Of a DNA stretch of 64,000 nt, positions 1 through 10,663 are shown one piece after another. The translations under genes and the position numbers were made by a program. Source of the stretch: Saccopteryx bilineata (lineage: Eukaryota; Chordata; Mammalia; Chiroptera; Emballonuridae); assembly GCF_036850765.1 (NCBI RefSeq), contig NC_089491.1, positions 133,416,266-133,480,265 of the forward strand. The letters run 5' to 3'. How positions within the stretch are numbered: the first letter of the stretch is position 1; every line of letters starts with the position of its first letter. Below the pieces are notes generated by a model. The model was not told where the DNA came from, did no database searches, and saw nothing but the letters and a program-made list of their open reading frames with translations.

Positions 1-138
1 AAACCGCTGATTTCAGCAGTTTCCTCATTCAGAATATGGGAAAATAGTGGGAGATATGGGAGATAATTATACATTGGGAAACAGTATGAACTACATCTTA
101 TAGTGGTCTCTTATAGTATAAGACCGATGTAGTTCACA

Positions 139-225
139 CTGTGTAAATGTATGGTGCTTTGTGTAAGTGTAAGCTGCTTTGTGTACTGTGTAATGATTAC
201 ACACAAAGCACCTTACACTTACACA
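139..225. repeat. Tandem repeat plus 25-bp-arm hairpin
   Basis: Two related 22-bp units lie head to tail (about 140-161 and 162-183). Bases 160-184 and 201-225 form inverted arms of 25 bp with one mismatch around a 16-nt loop. A second, weaker inverted repeat lies just upstream (about 88-136, GAACTACATC...GATGTAGTTC). No family was recognised; it could be the palindromic core of a MITE or a local foldback. Confidence 0.7.
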
Positions 226-579
226 GTATTGTGTGTATGGTGTGTGTACTGTTTTTACATTATTAACCTTTTTTACACCAGCAAGCTGTCTCGCAGGCTC
301 TCTTGGCTCTCCGCCTCTTGCCTCTCCACCTCCTAGGCTTCTGTCCTCCGGGGCTTGCTGTACCGGCCCACTGATGATGTCAGCAAGCGCCTGACACACC
401 TAATGCACTGCTATGGACTGTGGAGCGTCCCCCCCTTCCCCCGCCCCTTAGGCCCCGGACAGATGATGCAATCACGTCTGCGCATGACCGCAGGCATTCA
501 GTTTGGAACGCACGTCCATAAACAGCGTGTGTTCAAGCTGAGTAGCGCTGCTGCAGATGGTAGCGCAGCTTCTCAGCGG

Positions 580-688
580 CTAAAGCCATCGGAAATATGT
601 ATTTTCCGATGGCTTTAGGCGACCCCTGTGTTTTGGTTGTTCGACACCCCCCCCCCCGGGGTCACGACCCACAGGTTGAGAATCACTG
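580..688 (-). mobile_element. hAT-type MITE end (SPIN/URR1-like), partial
   Basis: The right end reads GGTTGAGAATCACTG, the reverse complement of the CAGYRGTTCTCAACC terminus of the complete element at 6,525. It shares internal blocks with that element (CCTGTGTTTTGG, GGCTTTAGGCGACCCC). A perfect foldback around AAAGCCATCGGAAA lies at about 582-617. The left end and TSD were not found; the CpG-rich stretch 360-580 may belong to a longer copy. The family name is recollection. Confidence 0.65.
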
Positions 689-1980
689 GAGTAAAGGATC
701 ATAGTATGGAGGATATAGGAGGAGAAGAGTGTTTAAAAGATGGAGAGAGAAGAAAGCAGGATGCATAAATACACTTCTTTCACCTCCTTCAACCACACAA
801 CTGGGTTTGATTCTTTGCAAATACATTAATAACCCTTTCTAAAAGTTTACTCCCTTTCTCGAAAGTTGCTCTTAACTGTCACCTCAGCTATGGGCTCCTC
901 TCGTGGATGGCAGATACCAGAAGGTGCATTCAAAGGGCAAGATGGATTCAAAGTTATGACCTACAAACAGGATTCAGCTTTCATGAAAAATAACTACTAT
1001 ACAATGAGTGATTTATCAGGAGATTATTATGAATTCTGTCTACATGGAAGGAGTTCTTAGAATTGACACTGGCTCATGGGGATAAAAAAAAAATAGCCTT
1101 AAAGGTATCACCCACACTCAACTATGACCAACCAAAGCAGGACTCTGGGTAGGCAGAACTTCAGAGCCCCCGGAGTTGCTAAGAAGACTCAGTTTCTGGG
1201 AGGCCTACCTTCTAACTGAAATTATGTACAATGAAATTCCCCATAATCTAATAAACCAATTTTTTACTTGAGTTTCCATACTGTGCAACTACGGTATTAT
1301 GACTAACATGACTTACATGTATAAACCAATGAAACATTGTTTAATTATATTGTATAGCCTGCCATATATTTTTTGATTGCTTAACTGAAACTCAATGTGG
1401 GAAAAAGAAGAGTGCTCAGACAGTGTCCTTATCCATGTCAAGCTTCATTCATATATTGGAGCAAGGGCTGGGCCTAAAATGGTGGTGGCGTGGCAATATT
1501 TCATCACTGACACTGTTTAGCACTGCTGTAATAACAAGTATATGCCTTTCAGTAAGTTGACTGTTTTAAAATTCTCTACAGATAATACACCCCCTTTCTG
1601 CTTTCACTACAGCAGTACCCTCCCACCACTTTGCTCTTGACACTGAGCTGACTGAATGTGATTTGAGAATTTAGCTACAGCTTAATTTGTAACGCAGAAA
1701 AAAACCAGGAGGAATTTGTGATATTCCAGTTTTCCTGCCATGTAAACAGTATTTAATTTGCTATTAAACATTTAATAGAAGAAAATCTATGTACTTATTA
1801 TATACTTACCCTCCCCCATTTCTTTTCTCAATTCTGAGAATACCAGTTGTGTCCCTACCCAAGAAAATGGCAAATAATATAGACTACAGCTGTCAAAGAA
1901 ACTTTAAAAACTGGTTTTCATAAAGCAAAATAGGAATTACTTCAAGATAACTGATAATGATCATCTACACATATAATGGT
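689..1980. other. Intronic sequence, no recognised feature
   Basis: If the LARP4 call is right, this is intron 1 of that gene. A 64-codon open frame at 866-1,060 has no family resemblance I can see, no splice signals that stand out and no neighbouring coding segment, so it is not called a gene. Confidence 0.5.
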
Positions 1981-2197
1981 GCCTGGCCTGTGGTAGTGCA
2001 GTGGATGAAGTGTTGACCTAGAATACTGAGGTCGCCAGTTCAAAACACTGGGCTTGCCCGGTCAAGGCATATACCACAAGGAATAAGCAAATAATGAACT
2101 AAAGTGAAGTGACTAAAAGTTGATACTTCTCGCTCCATCCTCCCCCCGTAAAACCAATAAAAATAAATAAACAGTAGCTTAAAAAAATAAATATATA
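1981..2197 (+). mobile_element. SINE family B (short tRNA-derived)
   Basis: Family B begins GCCTGACCTGTGGTGG, carries a GTGCAGTGGAT block (box A position) and a GGTTCRAAACC block (box B position), then GGGCTTGCCTGGTCAAGGCA, a CT-rich stretch and an A-rich tail. This copy is diverged and ends in an AT-rich tail. Confidence 0.8.
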
Positions 2198-2198
2198 A

Positions 2199-2311
2199 TG
2201 GTTGAGGCTCCATTGATCTGTTTCTGTATGTGTCCTGACCAGGGATCAAACTGGCAACCTTTGCTATTGGGAAGATGCTCTAACCAACCAAGCTAACCAG
2301 CCAGGTCTATA
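2199..2311 (-). mobile_element. SINE family D, partial
   Basis: Family D in sense orientation reads CCCTGGCCTGGTAGCTCAGTTGG, GGTTCGATCCC, then CAACCAATGAATGCATAAAT and a CT-rich tail. This reverse copy ends in AACCAGCCAGG and lacks much of the 3' portion. Confidence 0.7.
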
Positions 2312-2324
2312 ATAATTATTTAAA

Positions 2325-2486
2325 TTGTTTTTAAATTTATTGATGAGAGAAAAGCACTGATCTGATGTTTCACTTACTCATGCATTAATTGGTTGACTTC
2401 TTTATGTCCTTTGACCAGGAATTTAACCTGCAACCTTGTATATCCAGTTGATGCTTAAACAAATAAGATTCCTGGCCATGGCCAGT
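2325..2486 (-). mobile_element. SINE family D
   Basis: Reverse copy. The T-rich/AGAGA end comes first, then CATGCATTAATTGGTTGA, then a degraded tRNA-like head ending in CCTGGCCATGGCC. Confidence 0.7.
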
Positions 2487-2865
2487 TTTCCTATTTTTAA
2501 AAAAATATAATGCTTAGTCTACCAAAACTCCTTATGGTTTCCACACAACACGGATACCTAATTTCATTTGATTTGGTCACTACTTCCTCTTTCCTTCTTG
2601 TTATTTGTACATACCTCTACTTTGTTACCACTATAATAGTTTATTTAAATATGTGTATTTTCCAACTAGTCAGTGGGTTAAAGAAAGGCAGAAACTAGGT
2701 CTTCCCCTTTTTTCTATTTCAGCTATTAACACAAACCATGTGAGAGTAGAACCTCCAACTGTCTATTGAATAAAATAGTTGAGGCATTGTGCAATAAATG
2801 TTAAGCAATTGTAAATACCTTTCTAACATGCTAGACCTGAGTTGATAATACTCTCCCTTGTTTTT

Positions 2866-3266
2866 GTTTTTATGACAGAGACAGAAAAAGAAAGAGAAAG
2901 GGACAGATAGGGATAAACAGACAGGAAGGGAGAGAGATGAGAAGCATCAATTCTTCATTGCAGCATCTTAGTTGTTCATTGACTGCTTTCTCATATGTAT
3001 CTTGACTGGGAGGCTACAGCAGAGCAAGTGACCCATTGCTCAAGCCAGCAACTCTGGGCTTCAAGTGAGAGACCTTTGAGCTCAAGCCAGCAACCACGGG
3101 GTTATGTCTATGATCATTCACTCAAGCCTGCGACCCCACACTCAAGTTGGTGAGCCTGTGCTCAAGCCGATGAGCCCTCACTCAAACTGTCAACCTCAGG
3201 ATTTTGAACCTGGGTCCTCCACATCCCAGTCCAATGCTCTAGCCACTGTGCCACTGCCTGGTCAGG
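2866..3266 (-). mobile_element. SINE family C (long, CTCAAGCCAG-repeat type)
   Basis: Family C in sense starts GCCTGACCAGGCGGTGG, has a tRNA-like head, then several reiterations of a GCTTGAGC-type decamer and GAGAAGCAATCAATGAAC before a CT-rich tail. This reverse copy shows about nine CTCAAGCC reiterations and ends in TGCCTGGTCAGGC. Confidence 0.85.
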
Positions 3267-3607
3267 CTGTTTTTTGTTTTTTAAGTGTGAGGAGGGGAGA
3301 TAGACTCCCGCATGTCCCTTGACTGGGATCCACAACCACATCTTGGGCCAATGCTCGAAATCAACCGAGTTATCCTCAGTGTCTGAGGACAATGCTTGGA
3401 CCAACCTAACTATCCTCAGCGCCCAGGGCCTACACTCAAACCAATCGAGCCACTGGCTGAGGAAGAGGAAGAGAAACAGAGAAGGGGGAGAAGGAGAAGA
3501 AGAGTAGCAGATAGTAGCTTCTCATGTGTGCCCTGACCAGGGATCAAACCTGGGACGTCCACAGGCTGGGCCAATGCTCTATCCACTGAGACAACCGGCC
3601 AGGGCTG
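3267..3607 (-). mobile_element. SINE family A, older variant (A2)
   Basis: Family A in sense starts GGCCCTGGCCGGTTGGCTCA, carries GGTTCGATTCCC, CACAGGAGAAGCGCCCATCT and a 3' end near GCATGCGGGAGTCTG. The A2 variant ends in TCTCACTTAA instead of TTCCAACTTCGGAAA. This reverse copy abuts the C element directly. Confidence 0.8.
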
Positions 3608-4184
3608 CAAGGATGTATTACTGCAGCATTGATCCCATGAGTGAAAGACTGAAAACAATCTAAAGTATACCTATAGATAAACGGTTAAAGAAAATGTAGT
3701 ATATTTTGAAACATATAATATAAAAGTTAAAGAAAAAAGATAAGCCTATATACACTAATACTGCAAAACAATAAGTACTATGTTTTATCATTTGTTAACA
3801 TAAAATCACTATACAGATAAAGTTATGTAAAAACAGAGAAGGTATGGAAGATTACAACACCAATTAACAACAGAAACTTAAGACACTTGCCAAACAGAGA
3901 AAACAAAAAGACAAGAAGGGATAGTTAATTACAAAGTATCATTTTTACTATTAAACTACTTACTGCCATTTTGACAAGTATAAAAAAAAACCCGATCAGT
4001 TTACTGCTGTAATTCACATAACTTTCCTAAGAGCTAGAAATGTTTATCAACAGCCTTAAAAATATACATTTTTTGGTCTAGAAATACTACTTGGCAGAAA
4101 TTCTACTCAGAATACACAAAAACATTTAAGTACAATAATGTTCATACTAATTGTATAATACTGAAAAATTAGAAACATTCAACT
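3608..4184. other. AT-rich intronic sequence
   Basis: No recognised repeat, open frame or splice-flanked coding segment. A CGGTTAAAG-type stretch near 3,680 may be residual old L1, but this is too weak to call. Confidence 0.4.
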
Positions 4185-4432
4185 GCTATCATCTGAATGT
4201 TTGCATACCTCTCCCCAAATTTAGATGTTGAATAAGGGGGTTTAAGCACCTAGCCCCTTTCACAATGTGAGGACACAAAGAAAAGACATGATCAATGAAC
4301 CAGAAAGTTCTCACCAAACACTAAATCTGCTGGCACCATGATCCTGGACTTCCTAGAAATAAATTTCTGTCAGTTATAAGCTACGCAGAACATGATCTTA
4401 TTATATAACAGCCCAAATGGACTAAGATACCA
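4185..4432 (+). mobile_element. Decayed ERVL-MaLR-type LTR
   Basis: Contains blocks typical of mammalian MaLR LTRs in order: a GAATGTTTG...CCCCAAAT start, AATGTGAGGACACA, GAACCAGAAAGT, TCTGCTGGCACC, CTTGGACTTCC-like text, AATAAATTTCTGTC (poly(A) signal region) and GGACTAAGA at the end. The central portion is deleted. Family recognition is from memory. Confidence 0.5.
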
Positions 4433-4525
4433 ACTACAGAGGATGTGTTCAATAACTGTAGTCCAGCTATTTACAGAATATCCCAGAGCCTTAAAATCAA
4501 ATTGTATATAAAACTATCTGCAGTG

Positions 4526-4862
4526 GCCCTAGCCGGTTGGCTCAGTGGTAGAACATTGGCCTGGCGTGCAGGAGTCCTGGGTTCGATTCCCAGCTAGGGT
4601 ACACAGTAGAAGCGCCCATCTGCTTCTCCACCCCTCCCCCTCTCCTTCCTCTCTGTCTCTCTCTTCCCCTCCTGCAGCCAAGGCTCCATTGGAGCAAAGT
4701 TGGCCCGGGCGCTGAGGATGGCTCCATGGCCTCTGCCTCAGGCGCTAGAATGGCCTTGGTTGTAACAGAGCAACACCCCCTGGTGGGCATGCCGGGTGTA
4801 TCCTGGTCGGGCTCATGCGGGAGTCTGACTGCCTCCCTGTTTCCAACTTCAGGAAAATAAAA
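4526..4862 (+). mobile_element. SINE family A
   Basis: Near full-length: GGCCCTAGCCGGTTGGCTCA head, GGTTCGATTCCC box B, CCTGCAGCCAAGGCTCC, GGTGGGCATGCCGGGTG and a TTTCCAACTTCAGGAAAAT tail. The A-rich end partly duplicates the flank (AAAACTATCTGCA occurs on both sides), consistent with a TSD. Confidence 0.9.
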
Positions 4863-5418
4863 ATTAAAAAACTATCTGCAACAATGTCAATTTGCCAGTT
4901 TACATCATGCTATAGTTATGCAAGGTGTTGCTACTGGGGAAAACTGAGCAAAAAGTACATAGGACCACCTGTACATTTTTGGGACAACCTCTTGAGAACT
5001 TATAATTGTTTTACAATAAAGTTTTTAAATAGGCACTCTCCTTCTTAGAAACATACTGTGCCTTTCTTCTCCCTCTCTCTTTCCTCTCAGGCACATTACC
5101 TTTGCCTTTCCCACTCCTAAACTCCAGGGCCCTTCTTTGGCTCTATAACTAGTTTCCTGAGCCTACGAAGCCCAGCTGGCTCACTTCTACAACTTCTGTA
5201 ACTTTCTAAATACACTATCTCTTATAATTTGAGTTCTTAGTTCTGAAACCCTTCTTTGCTAAACTCAAGAACCAGGTCCAATTTTGCCACCAACATTAGT
5301 GGTAACATTTCATGCTATTCCACCTTCTGGGGAAAAAAAATAAAGCAAATTGCTATCTCACTATAAAAATTATTTAATTCTGTGAAATAATACACAAGCA
5401 TAGAAAAGACTGGAGAGA

Positions 5419-5781
5419 GGCCCTGGCCGGTTGCTCTGTGGTAGAGCATTGGCCTGGCATGTGGATGTCCTAGGTTCAATTCCCCATTAGGGCACACAGA
5501 AGAAGTGACCATATGCTTCTTCATTTCTCCCCCTCCCCCTCCCTTCCCTTCCTGCAGCCATGGCTCTATTGTGTCAAGCACACTGGCCTGGAGCACTGAG
5601 GATGGCTCCATAGAGCCTCTGCCTCAGGCACTAAAAATAGCTCATTTGTGAGCATGGCCCCAGATGGGCAGAGCATCATTCCCAGCCTGGAGTTGCCAGG
5701 TGGATCCCAGTCGGAGCACATGTGAGAGTCTGTCTCTGTCTTCCCTGCTCTCACTTGGAGGAAAATAAATAAATAAATAAA
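5419..5781 (+). mobile_element. SINE family A2 with TSD
   Basis: tRNA-like head GGCCCTGGCCGGTTGCTC and an (AAAT)n tail. The 15-bp direct repeat AAAAGACTGGAGAGA flanks it (from 5,404 and again after the tail). Confidence 0.9.
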
Positions 5782-6080
5782 AAGACTGGAGAGACTAAAA
5801 ATGTTATCACTGGTTACCTCTGAGCAGTGGTTTTTATTTTCATTTTTATGTTCTCTGTATTTTCCTAAAATTAACATCTATTACTTTTACAATCAGAAAA
5901 TACAGTATATAATGAAACACTGAAGATCCAAATAAAATACATATCAACTGGTATAATCATTCTTGGCAAGTATCATAAAAGACTTTGTCTTCAAAAAAAA
6001 AATAATGCTATAGAACCTACCAATTGATAAGAAAAGCACAAACAAGCAAAAAGACAATTCACAGCAAAAAGCACCCAAGA

Positions 6081-6425
6081 GGCCCTGGCCAGTTTGCTCA
6101 GTAATAGAGCATCGGCCCAGTGTGTGGGAGTCCCGAGTTTGATTTCTGGTCAGGGCACACAGGAGAAGCAACCATCTGCTGCTCCACCCCTCCTCCTTCC
6201 ATAGCAATGGCCTCAAAGGTTTGAGCAAGTTGGCCATGGGCACTGAAGATGGCACCACAACCTCACCTCCAGTGCTAAAAAAAAATAACTTGGTTGACTA
6301 GCAACGGAGCAGCAGCCCCAGATGGGCAGAGCATCACCCCTAGGGGGCTTGCCAGGTGGATCCCAGTTGGGCACATGCACAACTATCTCTCTGCCTCCTC
6401 AACTCTCACTTAATTTTTTTTAAAA
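6081..6425 (+). mobile_element. SINE family A2 with TSD
   Basis: Head GGCCCTGGCCAGTTTGCTCA, 3' end TCTCACTTAATTTTTTTT. Flanked by AAAGCACCCAAGA on the left and AAAGTACCCAAGA on the right. Confidence 0.85.
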
Positions 6426-6524
6426 AAGTACCCAAGAAAACTAATAAACATGGAAAAATGTTCAATCACACTGGTCAGTCATTGAAGAAACACAAAATAA
6501 ATCATTTCATTTTAACCTATACAG

Positions 6525-6627
6525 CAGCAGTTCTCAACCTGTGGGTCGCGACCCTGGTAGAGGTCGAACGACCAAAACACAGGGGTCGCCTAAAGCCATC
6601 AGAAATACCACAGGTTGAGAACCGCTG
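6525..6627 (+). mobile_element. Complete 103-bp hAT MITE with 8-bp TSD
   Basis: Starts CAGCAGTTCTCAACCTGTGG and ends CCACAGGTTGAGAACCGCTG, giving inverted termini. The 8-bp duplication CTATACAG lies at 6,517-6,524 and 6,628-6,635, the TSD length of hAT transposition. It resembles SPIN/URR1-type miniature elements known from several mammals; the name is recollection. Confidence 0.9.
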
Positions 6628-6641
6628 CTATACAGTGAATT

Positions 6642-6986
6642 ATTTTTTAAGTGAGAGGAGGGGAGATAGACTCCTACATGCACCATCCAGGATCTACTTG
6701 GTGGCCCCCATCTGGGGCTGATGCTCACAACCTAGCTATTTTTAGTACCTTAGGCAGAGGCTTCACAGAGCTATCCTCAGCGCCCAGGGACAATGCGCTT
6801 TAATCATTCAATCCATGGCTGCAAGAGGAGGAAGATAGAGAGAGAGGGGAATAGTGAGGGGAGGGGGGTAAGGGGGAGAGGGGAGAGAAGCAGATGGTCA
6901 CTTCTGTGTGCCCTGCTCAGGAATCAAACCCAGGGCTTCCACATGCCAGGTCAACACTCCACCACTGAGCCAAATGGCCAGGGCCC
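6642..6986 (-). mobile_element. SINE family A2 with TSD
   Basis: Reverse copy from TTTTTTAAGTGAGAGGAGGGGA to GCCAAATGGCCAGGGCC. CTATACAGTGAATT flanks it on both sides, so it inserted immediately beside the hAT MITE and re-duplicated that element's TSD. Confidence 0.9.
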
Positions 6987-7004
6987 CTATACAGTGAATT
7001 TTTA

Positions 7005-7195
7005 AAAAGATTTATTGATTTTAGAGAGAGGAGAGAGAGAAAGGGGAAAAGAAACGGAAACTATCAACTCAAAGCAGCAGTAGTCATGGTTGTTGCATCT
7101 CATACGTGCCTTGATTTAGCAAGCCCAGGGTTTTGAATCAGGGACCTTAGCATTGCAGGTCATAGCTTTATTCACTGCGCCACCACAGGTCAGGC
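7005..7195 (-). mobile_element. SINE family B
   Basis: Reverse copy: GATTTATTGATTTTAGAGAG, CAAGCCCAGGGTTTTGAA, ending CCACCACAGGTCAGGC. TATACAG follows, a third copy of the local TSD motif. Confidence 0.85.
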
Positions 7196-7263
7196 TATAC
7201 AGTTGGGAATGCCTGATACCGATGAAGATACAGTGAATCAGGTAATAGTAAAAATATTCACAA

Positions 7264-7650
7264 TATTTTTTTTTGTATTTTTCCAAAGTTAGAAGCAGAG
7301 AGGCCAAACAGACTCCCGCATGCGCCCAACCAGGATCCACCCAGCATGCCCACCAGGTACGATGCTCTACCCATCTGGGGGTTGCTCTGTTGCGCCCAGA
7401 GCCATTCTAGCACCTGAGGTGGAAGCCATGGAGCCATCCTCAGCTCCTGGGCCAACACTGCTCCAATGGAGCCTTGGCTGCAGGAGGGGAAGAGAGAGAC
7501 AGAGAAGGCGACAAAGAAGGGTAGAAAAGCAGATGGGCGCTTCTCCTGTGTGCCCTGACAGGGAATCAAACCAGAGACTTCCACATGCCAGGCCTACACT
7601 CTACCATTCGACCAACCAACTAGGGCCCGCTGAGCCAATCAGCCAGGGCT
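7264..7650 (-). mobile_element. SINE family A with duplicated head remnant
   Basis: Reverse copy from TTTTGTATTTTTCC to CCAACCAACTAGGGC. A second partial head (CCGCTGAGCCAATCAGCCAGGGC) follows at 7,628. TCACAATATTTTT occurs before and after the whole unit. Confidence 0.85.
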
Positions 7651-7721
7651 CACAATATTTTTAGAAAGCAATTTACCAATACTGATATGACAAACTTAAA
7701 AAAATGTTGTTCACTCTTACC

Positions 7722-8245
7722 TGACCTGTGATGGTACAGAGGATGGAGCAATGACCTGGAACACTGAGGTTGCCAGTTTAAAACCCCAGGCTTGAGGTCC
7801 TGGCCAACTGGCCCAGTAGTAGAGTGTCAGCCTGGCATGTGGATGTCCCAGGTTCAATTCCCAGTCAGGGAACACAGGAGAAGAGACCATCTGTTTCTCC
7901 AACCTTCTCCCTCCCCATTCTGCCTCCACGGCTCAACTGATTCGAGCAAGTTGGCTGTGGGTGCTAAGGATGGCTCTGTGGCCACTGCCAGCCTCAGGCA
8001 TTAAAAATAGCTCAGTTGCCAAGCAACAGAGCAATGCCTCAGATGGGCGGAGCACCCCTCCACCCTGGTGGGCTTGCTGGGTGGATCCCGTTGGGGTACA
8101 TGTGGGAGTCTATGTCTCTGTCTCCCCTGCTCTCACTTAATTAAAAAACAACAACAAAAAACCTAGGCTTGCCTGGTCAGTGCCCATATAAGAAGCAACT
8201 AACTACAAACTGATGCTTCCTTCTCTCTAAATCAATAAATAAATG
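7722..8245 (+). mobile_element. SINE family B split by a family A2 SINE
   Basis: The head is at 7,722-7,795 and the remainder, beginning AGGCTTGCCTGGTCAG, is at about 8,151-8,245. The interrupting A2 copy is flanked by CCCAGGCTTG and CCTAGGCTTG, so B was present before A2. Confidence 0.8.
7796..8150 (+). mobile_element. SINE family A2 nested in family B
   Basis: Head AGGTCCTGGCCAACTGGCCC, 3' end TCTCACTTAATTAAAAAACA. Inserted into the B element described at 7,722. Confidence 0.85.
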
Positions 8246-8432
8246 CCTGACTTGTGGTGCACTGGATAGAGGACTGACCTGGAATGCTAAGGTCACCAGT
8301 TTAAAACCCTGGGCTTGCCCGTTCAAGGCACATATGGGAGGTGATGCTTCCTGATCCTCATCCCTTCTTTCTCTTTTTTTCTCTCTCTCTCCTCTCTAAA
8401 GTGAATAAAATCTTAAAAATAAATAAGAGCTT
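8246..8432 (+). mobile_element. SINE family B
   Basis: Head TGCCTGACTTGTGGTGCACTGG, a long CT-rich block and an AATAAAATCTTAAAAAT tail, directly abutting the preceding B copy. Confidence 0.85.
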
Positions 8433-8565
8433 TAAAAAAAAAATTTACTCTTTAACCTAATGCAGTGAATTTTAGCCTAAGGGTTTCATACACAAGATTG
8501 TCCTTTATAGAATTACTCAACATAAAAAAAACTGGAAACTAAAAATGTTCATAAAGAAAAAAAAG

Positions 8566-9062
8566 GTGCCTTGGCCAAGTAGCTCAGTTAGTTACAGCAT
8601 TATCACAATGTCAGGGGTCCCCAAACTTTTTACACAGGGGGCCAATTCACTGTCCCTCAGACAGTTGGAGGGCCAGACTATAAAAAAAAATATGAACAAA
8701 TCCCTATGCACACTGCACATATCTACTTTAAAGTAAAAAAACAAAATGGAACAAATACAATATTTAAAATAAAGAACAAGTAAATTTAAATCAACAAACT
8801 GACCAGTATTTCAATGGGAACTATGGGCCTGCTTTTGGCTAATGAGATGGTCAATGTGCTCCTCTCACTGACCACCAATGAAAGAGGTGCCCCTTCCAGA
8901 AGTGATGCGGGGGCCAGATAAATGGCCTCAGGGGGCCGTACTTTGGGGACCCCTATAATACGTCTGTCTAGGTTGCAAGTTTGATCCCCCATCAATGCTC
9001 ATATAAGAATCAACCAATGGATGCATAAATAAGTGGAACAATAAATAGATGTTTCTCTTTCT
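8566..9062 (+). mobile_element. SINE family D split by a hAT MITE
   Basis: The head (GCCTTGGCCAAGTAGCTCAG) is at 8,566-8,611 and the body (GGTTGCAAGTTTGATCCCCC, CAACCAATGGATGCATAAAT) at 8,956-9,062. Box A and box B are now 350 bp apart. Confidence 0.8.
8612..8955 (+). mobile_element. hAT MITE, CAGGGGTCCCCAAAC type
   Basis: Begins CAGGGGTCCCCAAACTTTTT and ends ACTTTGGGGACCCCT, imperfect inverted termini of about 16 bp. The flanking octamers are only similar (ACAATGT versus ATAATACG), so the TSD has decayed or the boundary is off by one. Similar to OposCharlie-type non-autonomous hATs (recollection). Confidence 0.8.
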
Positions 9063-9322
9063 AAAATCAATCAATTACAAAATTTTAAGTTAATGAAATT
9101 TTTTATAAGTCTTTAAAGAAAAAAACCAAAAAATAATCTTTAAAATGACACAATGAATCTGACAAGTCAGTTTTACTAAAACAAAGGCTTACTTTCTCAT
9201 TTAAGCTCTAAAATCATTTGATTTATCTTTTGACTGAAGTTTCAAAAAGAACCTCATCAAAATGCTTATCTCTTCCCCAGAACTAAAGTCCTGAGGCTAC
9301 AGTTATATAAAAAATATCTTAG

Positions 9323-9720
9323 GGGCCCTGGCCGGTTGGCTCAGTGGTAGAGCGTCAGCCTGGCGTGCAGAGGTCCCGGGTGTGATTCCCGGCCAGGGCA
9401 CACAGGAGAAGCACCCATCCTGCTTCTCCACCCCTCCCCCCTCCTTCCTCTCTGTCTCTCTCTTCCCCTCCCGCAGCCGAAGCTCCACTGGAGCAAAGAT
9501 GGCCCAGGCGCTGGGGATGGCTCCTTGGCCTCTGCCCCAGGGGCTAGAGTGGCTCTGGTCACAGCAGAGAGACGTCCCGGAGGGGCAGAGCATCGCCCCC
9601 TGGTGGGCGTGCCGGGTGGATCCTGGTTGGGCGCATGCGGGAGTCTCTCTGACTGTCTCTCACCGTTTCCAGCTTCAGAAAAATACAAAAAAAAAAAAAA
9701 AATCTCTCTCTCTCTCTCTT
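9323..9720 (+). mobile_element. SINE family A, young-looking
   Basis: Well-preserved head GGCCCTGGCCGGTTGGCTCA, box B GTGTGATTCCC, GGTGGGCGTGCCGGGTG and an A15 tail followed by (TC)n. Many CpGs are retained, suggesting a recent insertion. Confidence 0.9.
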
Positions 9721-9722
9721 AG

Positions 9723-10040
9723 GGCCTGACCAGGTGGTGGCACTGGATAAAGTGACGACCTGGAATGCTGAGCTCCCAGGTTTGAAACCCTAAGGCTGCT
9801 GGCTTGAGCAAGGGCTCATCTGGCTTGAGCCCAGGCTCACTAGCTTGAGCATGGGATCATTGAAATAACCTTGTGGTCGCTGCCTTAAGCCCAAGGATAC
9901 TGGCTTGAGCAAGGGGCATCAGCTTGGCCGAATCCCCCTGATCAAGGCGCATATGAGAAGCAATTAATGAACAACTAAGTGACGCAACTATCAGTTGATG
10001 TTTCTCATTTCTCTCCCTTCCCCTCCCCCCACCAAAAAAT
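9723..10040 (+). mobile_element. SINE family C
   Basis: Head GGCCTGACCAGGTGGTGGCA, several GCTTGAGC reiterations, GAGAAGCAATTAATGAAC, CT-rich tail. It follows the A copy with almost no spacer. Confidence 0.85.
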
Positions 10041-10299
10041 CTTCAGATGTAAATTGTCCAAGTGCCTGTTGAAACCACCTGCCAACATATGCACAGCAAG
10101 CACAGATATTCTCAAATCACCACAAAAATAATCAAATTGTCAGTCCATTACATTAACAGATTAACCTCTTTTCTTTTTTTTATTCTACTTTTATTTCATT
10201 TTAATAGGAAAAAATATAAACAGTATTACAAAATATATTTCATATGGGTTTTGTAATGGGAATTTTAAACACATTAACTTTATAAAATAAAGGCAAATT

Positions 10300-10663
10300 A
10301 GGCCCTGGCTGATTGGCTCAGTAGTAGAGTGTCGGCCCGGCATGTGGATGTCTGGGGTTCGATTCCTGGTCAGGGAACATGGAGAAGTGCCCATCTGCTT
10401 CTCTACCTCCCCCCTTCTCTCTCTTCCTCTCTTCCCTTCCTGTAGCCATAGCTCAATCAGAACAAGCTGACCCTGGGCACTGAGGATGGCTCTATGGCCT
10501 CCATCTCAGGTGCTAAGAAGAGCTTGGTTGCTGAGCAACAGAGCAATGCCCCAGATAGGCAGAGCATTGCCTTTTAGTGGGCTTGCCAGTCCCTGGTCAG
10601 TTGGGGTGCTTGTGGAAGTCTGTCTCTCTGCCTCCCCTCCTCTCACTGAATATTAAAGAAAAA
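10300..10663 (+). mobile_element. SINE family A2 with TSD
   Basis: Head GGCCCTGGCTGATTGGCTCA, 3' end CTCTCACTGAATATTAAAG. AAAGGCAAATT flanks both ends. Confidence 0.85.

Noticed and set aside
866..1060. 64-codon frame in unique sequence
   Set aside because: No family resemblance, no splice context and no conservation evidence available; chance length.
2868..3266. CTCAAGCC reiterations resembling a spaced repeat array
   Set aside because: They are the internal reiterations of SINE family C, found in every copy; no CRISPR-like repeat/spacer regularity and a mammalian context.
4526..4610. tRNA-like sequences with A and B boxes
   Set aside because: They head SINEs of several hundred bases with A-rich tails and TSDs. 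No isolated cloverleaf with an anticodon arm and 3' end was found, so no tRNA gene is called.
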